Source: Acidobacteriota bacterium
GTDB taxonomy: Bacteria; Acidobacteriota; Vicinamibacteria; Vicinamibacterales; JAKQTR01
DNA: 9,848 nucleotides
Assembly: GCA_026393735.1 (NCBI GenBank)
Contig: JAPKZP010000287.1
Span: forward strand, 1 to 9,848
Direction: 5' to 3'
The translations under genes and the position numbers were made by a program. Below the pieces are notes generated by a model. It saw only the letters and a list, made by a program, of their open reading frames with translations, was not told the origin of the DNA and ran no database searches. Position 1 is the stretch's first letter; each line of letters begins with the position of its first letter. Of this stretch, positions 7,158-9,848 are shown piece after piece.

Positions 7158-7162
7158 GGAGG
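7158..7162 (+). promoter_or_regulatory. Ribosome binding site that fixes the PDZ gene start
   Basis: GGAGG lies six bases before ATG 7169. The frame is open ten codons further upstream to a TTG at 7139, but that start has no such site and would add residues in front of a normal signal peptide. The ATG is therefore preferred. Confidence 0.85.
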
Positions 7163-7168
7163 TTTGAT

Positions 7169-8245
7169 ATGCAGGCAAGAAGAACGATTGGCGTCGCGGC
7201 GGCGGCGCTGGGAGTGGCGGCCGTGGCCACTTTCCTCACGATGCCATCCGTCGTGGCTGCCGGACCACAGGACAAGCCAGCGGACAAGAAGGTCGATCAG
7301 CAGATCGAAAAGCAGACTGTCACCATTCAAAAGGCGGGCTCCGGCGAGCCGATGACGGTGACCGTCCAGAGGGTTGATGGGCAGGAGCCGAACATCGTCG
7401 TGCGCAGGTCGATGACACCGGCGCTCACGAGCGTGTTCGAGGGCGGACCGCGCCTGGGAGTGGAAATCCGGGATGTCGCGCAAGACGACGTGGCGAAGCT
7501 GAAACTGGCATCACAGACCGGAGTGGCCGTGATCGGCGTGTTGAAGGAGTCTGCGGCCGAGAAAGCCGGCCTGAAGGCGAACGACGTCGTCGTCCAGTTC
7601 GACGGGGAGCATGTCCGCAGCGCCCAGCAGCTCACGCGCCTCGTGCGAGAGACAGTCCCCGGCCGTACGGTGAAGATGGCCGTGATGCGCGACGGCAAGC
7701 GGATGGACCTCGACGTGACGCCGGCGGAACCGAAAGACGAGGCCCGCGTGTTCGTCAACGAGGACCAGATCCGCGGTGACGTTGAACGCGAAAAGCAGGG
7801 GCTTCGGGACGACATGCGGCAGTTCCACTTCGAGCGGCGGATGCCGGGTCCTGGCGCCGGCGGCAACTTCATGTGGTTTGGCGACGACGCCGCCGGGCCG
7901 CTGGAGATGCATCTGTCACAGGGTCGCGGCCGACTGGGCGTGCGCGTCCAGGAACTGACGCCAGACCTCGCGGCGTACTTCGGCGTTAAGGCCGGCGTGC
8001 TCGTGGCGAGCGTGGACGCGGACACCCCGGCGGTGAAAGCGGGGATCAAGGCCGGCGACGTGATTACGGCCGTGAACGAGAAGGCCGTGACGTCGGCGAG
8101 CGAGCTCGTCGAGCAGCTTGAAGACAAGCAGGGCGAGGTGACGATTGCCGTCACGCGCGACAAGAAGCCGCTGCCGCTGAAGGCGATGCTCGACGCGCCC
8201 AGGACGCCGCAGAAGCGGGTGATCATGCGCGGCAGCCCCGCGTAG
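7169..8245 (+). CDS. Secreted protein with two PDZ domains, no protease domain
   Basis: A 358-residue protein exported by a signal peptide: basic 'QARR', a hydrophobic Ala/Val core (about 6-29) and a small-residue cleavage region 'SVVAAG' near residue 31. PDZ1 spans about 94-186 ('PRLGVEI', 'GVAVIGVLKESAAEKAGLKANDVVVQFDG'); PDZ2 spans about 253-344 ('GRLGVRV', 'GVLVASVDADTPAVKAGIKAGDVITAVN'). Both resemble the PDZ domains of HtrA/DegP proteases, but no trypsin-like domain or His-Asp-Ser triad is present and the reading frame is intact, so this is not a truncated protease by visible damage. A charged linker (about 188-250) with a Gly/Pro patch separates the two. Such proteins bind exposed C-termini or peptides outside the inner membrane. 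The following gene, an M48-like metallopeptidase, is on the same strand 47 bp downstream, so a chaperone or substrate-presenting role with that protein is a reasonable inference. Confidence 0.93.
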   Translation: MQARRTIGVAAAALGVAAVATFLTMPSVVAAGPQDKPADKKVDQQIEKQTVTIQKAGSGEPMTVTVQRVDGQEPNIVVRRSMTPALTSVFEGGPRLGVEIRDVAQDDVAKLKLASQTGVAVIGVLKESAAEKAGLKANDVVVQFDGEHVRSAQQLTRLVRETVPGRTVKMAVMRDGKRMDLDVTPAEPKDEARVFVNEDQIRGDVEREKQGLRDDMRQFHFERRMPGPGAGGNFMWFGDDAAGPLEMHLSQGRGRLGVRVQELTPDLAAYFGVKAGVLVASVDADTPAVKAGIKAGDVITAVNEKAVTSASELVEQLEDKQGEVTIAVTRDKKPLPLKAMLDAPRTPQKRVIMRGSPA

Positions 8246-8258
8246 ACGCCATCGGATG

Positions 8259-8264
8259 TAGAAT
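8259..8264 (+). promoter_or_regulatory. Possible -10 element for the M48-like gene
   Basis: TAGAAT matches five of six bases of TATAAT and lies 28 bp before the ATG at 8293, which would give a leader of about 22 nt. No -35 is seen 17 bp upstream, and the element falls just after the stop of the PDZ gene. It may be a secondary promoter inside a two-gene unit or a chance match. Confidence 0.2.
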
Positions 8265-8286
8265 CTCCCAGGCCCCCGCGGGAGAT
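8263..8286 (+). promoter_or_regulatory. Hairpin covering the ribosome binding site of the M48-like gene
   Basis: ATCTCCC (8263-8269) pairs exactly with GGGAGAT (8280-8286) across a 10-nt C-rich loop. The right arm includes GGGAG (8280-8284), the ribosome binding site eight bases before ATG 8293. In a transcript read through from the PDZ gene, the fold would mask that site. It has no T-run, so it is a poor intrinsic terminator. Seven base pairs could be chance. Confidence 0.4.
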
Positions 8287-8292
8287 CGGCTC

Positions 8293-9848
8293 ATGAAGAA
8301 ACCTCATTCGTGCGCCGGGAAGGTTCTGGTCTGTCTGTGGCTGGCCTCCTTCGGTATCCCGCGCCCCGCGCCGGCGCAGACCACCAGCCAGGCCGTCACG
8401 CTTTGCCAGCAGGATCGCTTCGCTGAGGCAACCCGCATCCTGCGGACCATCATCGACAACCCGTCCAAGCCCGATCAACAGCGGGCCGAGGCGTCAACCG
8501 CTCTCTCGTCATGCCAACAGAGGCTCGTGGGCTCATGGAGCAGCCTGGTGTCGTTCTTCACGAGCGCCGCCTCGCGGTTGCAGGCGCGGAGTCTGACGAC
8601 GTTTCGCAGCGAAACGATCTTCCAGTTGACGCCCGACCAGGAGTCGCGGATGGGAGACGAGGCGTTCGCCATGCTGCGCACGCTAGTCCGCCCTGCATCC
8701 GACCCCGAGGCTGAGTCCTTTGTGCGTCAAATCACCTCCCGGCTGGTATCGGCGAGCCCCGGGCTTGCGGGCAACGTCCAGGTCGCGCTGATCGACACCC
8801 AGGACATTGCGGCACCGTCGCTTCCGGGCAAGGTCGTGGCGACCACGGCGCTGCTCCGCTTTGCCGCGTCGGAGACCGATCTGGCCGCGGCGATTGCGCA
8901 CGATCTCGGACATGCCTATGCTCACCACGCGGCGCGGCGGCTGTTGAGCGAGATGCAGCAGCAGGCCCTGATCAACCGCCTTGTCTCCGCCGTGACGCGG
9001 CACAACGACCTGCTGGCGAAGGCGAACACGATCATCGCGTCGAGCGCCTCGAAACTGATCAGCACCGCGTTCGGGGCAGCCGAAGAATCGGAAGCCGACC
9101 GGTACGCAGAGCACCTCCTGTTCAACGCGGGATACGACCCGCGCGCATTACCGAAGATATTGGAGGAGATGGCGCGAAGTGGCTCGGCGGGTGTTCGAGT
9201 TCCACCCGACCGGGCGCTTGTAGCAGCCGGTTATGCCAGCGCGTTTCCCCCCGTGCCCAACAAGCTCCGGGACGACTCTGCCGCATTCAGCCAGATCAAG
9301 GGTCGGTACCAGGGCAGCGGGCCGATTCCTGCGCCGGCCCTGGCAGGGGCGCAGCCGATGGAGTCACCTGCGGTGACTACGCCGGCCGTGAAAGCCACAC
9401 AACCTGCCGAGAGTGCAACGCCAGCGGCTGCCGCTCCGGCGGCAGCGATGCGACCGACGCCGTCCGCAACTGTGGCCAGTGCTCCGCCTCAGCCACTGCC
9501 GCCGCCGGCACACACCTCCCAGCCCCGAGTGACGCAGGTCCCGGCGCAACCAGCGCAACCACCCCCTGCGGCGCCGACCCCTGCCTCGGCTGGTGCGCCG
9601 CCGCAGCCACCGCCAGTCCCGGCGCCACCGCCAGCCCCAGTGCCGCCGCCAGCGACACGAACAGAACCAGTCGCTGTGCCGGCGGTGCCGTCCCAGCCGG
9701 CATTGCTGAAGCCCCCGGCGGCGGTGCCCGCTCCCGCGTCGGCACCGCTCTCGCCGTCCGTTGTGCTCCCGTCACCGCCACCGCCAGTCCCAGCGCCGTC
9801 GCCAGCGACACGAACAGAACCAGTCGCTGTGCCGGCGGTGCCGTCCCA
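8293..9848 (+). CDS. Exported M48-type metallopeptidase-like protein with HDxxH motif and Pro-rich tail, 3' end cut by window edge
   Basis: 518 codons are visible with no stop before the edge; I translated this frame by hand. A signal peptide (1-28, ending 'APA' before Gln29) is followed by a short helical, TPR-like stretch with Cys residues (about 30-75), then a peptidase-like domain (about 110-310) built like family M48: 'LTPDQESRMGDEAF', then 'AAAIAHDLGHAYAHHAARR', then 'EESEADRYAEHLLFNAGYDP'. In M48 the zinc motif is HExxH with a third ligand in ExxxD. Here the first motif is His203-Asp204-Leu-Gly-His207, so the catalytic Glu is replaced by Asp; the third ligand Glu267 is kept. The family's 'NAFALPGG' segment is also altered, to 'APSLPGK' (about 174-180). 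Zinc binding looks possible, but peptidase activity is doubtful. From about residue 343 the protein becomes Pro/Ala/Val-rich and unstructured, with a 51-residue repeat. GGGAG lies eight bases before the ATG. It resembles envelope proteases such as BepA in general plan only. Confidence 0.88.
   Translation, partial: MKKPHSCAGKVLVCLWLASFGIPRPAPAQTTSQAVTLCQQDRFAEATRILRTIIDNPSKPDQQRAEASTALSSCQQRLVGSWSSLVSFFTSAASRLQARSLTTFRSETIFQLTPDQESRMGDEAFAMLRTLVRPASDPEAESFVRQITSRLVSASPGLAGNVQVALIDTQDIAAPSLPGKVVATTALLRFAASETDLAAAIAHDLGHAYAHHAARRLLSEMQQQALINRLVSAVTRHNDLLAKANTIIASSASKLISTAFGAAEESEADRYAEHLLFNAGYDPRALPKILEEMARSGSAGVRVPPDRALVAAGYASAFPPVPNKLRDDSAAFSQIKGRYQGSGPIPAPALAGAQPMESPAVTTPAVKATQPAESATPAAAAPAAAMRPTPSATVASAPPQPLPPPAHTSQPRVTQVPAQPAQPPPAAPTPASAGAPPQPPPVPAPPPAPVPPPATRTEPVAVPAVPSQPALLKPPAAVPAPASAPLSPSVVLPSPPPPVPAPSPATRTEPVAVPAVPS
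9623..9848 (+). repeat. 153-bp-period repeat in the Pro-rich tail
   Basis: Bases 9623-9695 recur at 9776-9848, an offset of 153 bp (51 codons, in frame). 70 of 73 bases match, including an uninterrupted final 49 bases. The second copy reaches the window edge, so the total number of units is unknown. All three differences (9635/9788, 9641/9794, 9646/9799) are C/T transitions that change an amino acid (Ala/Val, Val/Ala, Pro/Ser). Each unit ends in a TRTEPVAVPAVPSQ block. The first unit's remaining 80 bp have no second copy in view. Confidence 0.9.

Larger units (their letters stand above)
6806..7168. other. Divergent intergenic region, no gene seen
   Basis: 363 bp between two divergent start codons; all promoters for both units must lie here or inside the flanking genes. 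I see no convincing protein or structured RNA gene. Short open frames cross it but have no ribosome binding site or family resemblance. It is less GC-rich and more irregular in composition than the coding sequence, with A-rich text around 6902-6912. It contains the paired palindromes at 7019-7073, the inverted repeats GTCAG...CTGAC at 6870-6888 and 7117-7129, and a candidate -10 for the rightward gene. For the leftward unit a CATAAT-like -10 can be read on the minus strand around 6926-6931, but no matching -35 is present, so I do not call it. Confidence 0.8.

Noticed and set aside
7139..7168. TTG start ten codons upstream for the PDZ protein
   Set aside because: It would place 'MIHPVFRRFD' before a normal signal peptide and lacks the GGAGG site that fits ATG 7169.
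7327..8478. Minus-strand open frame of 383 codons opposite the PDZ gene
   Set aside because: The plus strand encodes a signal peptide and two clear PDZ domains with a strong ribosome binding site; the minus frame is Ser/Thr/Arg-rich shadow.
9377..9811. Minus-strand open frame of 144 codons in the Pro-rich region
   Set aside because: Shadow of the repetitive plus-strand tail, which is in frame with the signal peptide and peptidase-like domain.

Overview
This is a GC-rich bacterial window carrying two transcription units that diverge from a 363-bp intergenic region at 6806-7168. No rRNA, tRNA, CRISPR array, IS element or transposase is visible. The high GC, the long antisense open frames, and the mix of a Hpt/REC/GGDEF-like signalling protein, HEAT/TPR scaffolds and stand-alone PDZ proteins would fit Acidobacteriota (for example Vicinamibacteria) or a deltaproteobacterial-type lineage. 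That assignment is an inference from style, not from a marker gene.

Left unit (minus strand, transcribed from 6805 towards 1). Six genes are packed with overlaps or gaps of 0-1 nt. In order of transcription they are: a membrane-anchored protein with a tyrosine-phosphatase-type CX5R loop followed by TPRs (6805-5849); a four-module Hpt-REC-degenerate GGDEF-REC protein (5852-4257); a single-pass membrane protein with HEAT-like repeats (4256-3177); a processive membrane glycosyltransferase of family GT2 with the D,D,D,QxxRW residues (3175-1742); a single-domain CheY-like response regulator (1761-1399); and a membrane histidine kinase with CHASE3-like, HAMP, PAS and HisKA modules that runs off the left edge (1398-<1). 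The GT2 enzyme is the only obvious biosynthetic gene. The simplest reading is a phosphorelay-controlled machine for an extracellular or cell-surface polysaccharide, with the HEAT and TPR proteins as membrane-bound scaffolds. This is inferred from gene order.

Intergenic region (6806-7168). It holds two 19-bp palindromes that are exact reverse complements of each other, so together they can also form one perfect 19-bp stem with a 17-nt loop. It also has GTCAG/CTGAC inverted repeats and a candidate extended -10 in front of the rightward gene.

Right unit (plus strand). A secreted protein with two PDZ domains and no protease domain (7169-8245) is followed after 47 nt by an exported M48-type metallopeptidase-like protein (8293->9848). 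Its zinc motif reads HDLGH instead of HExxH, and it has a long Pro/Ala-rich C-terminal tail containing a 153-bp repeat that runs off the right edge. The two are probably co-transcribed and may act together in envelope protein quality control. A hairpin in their 47-nt gap would hide the second gene's ribosome binding site.
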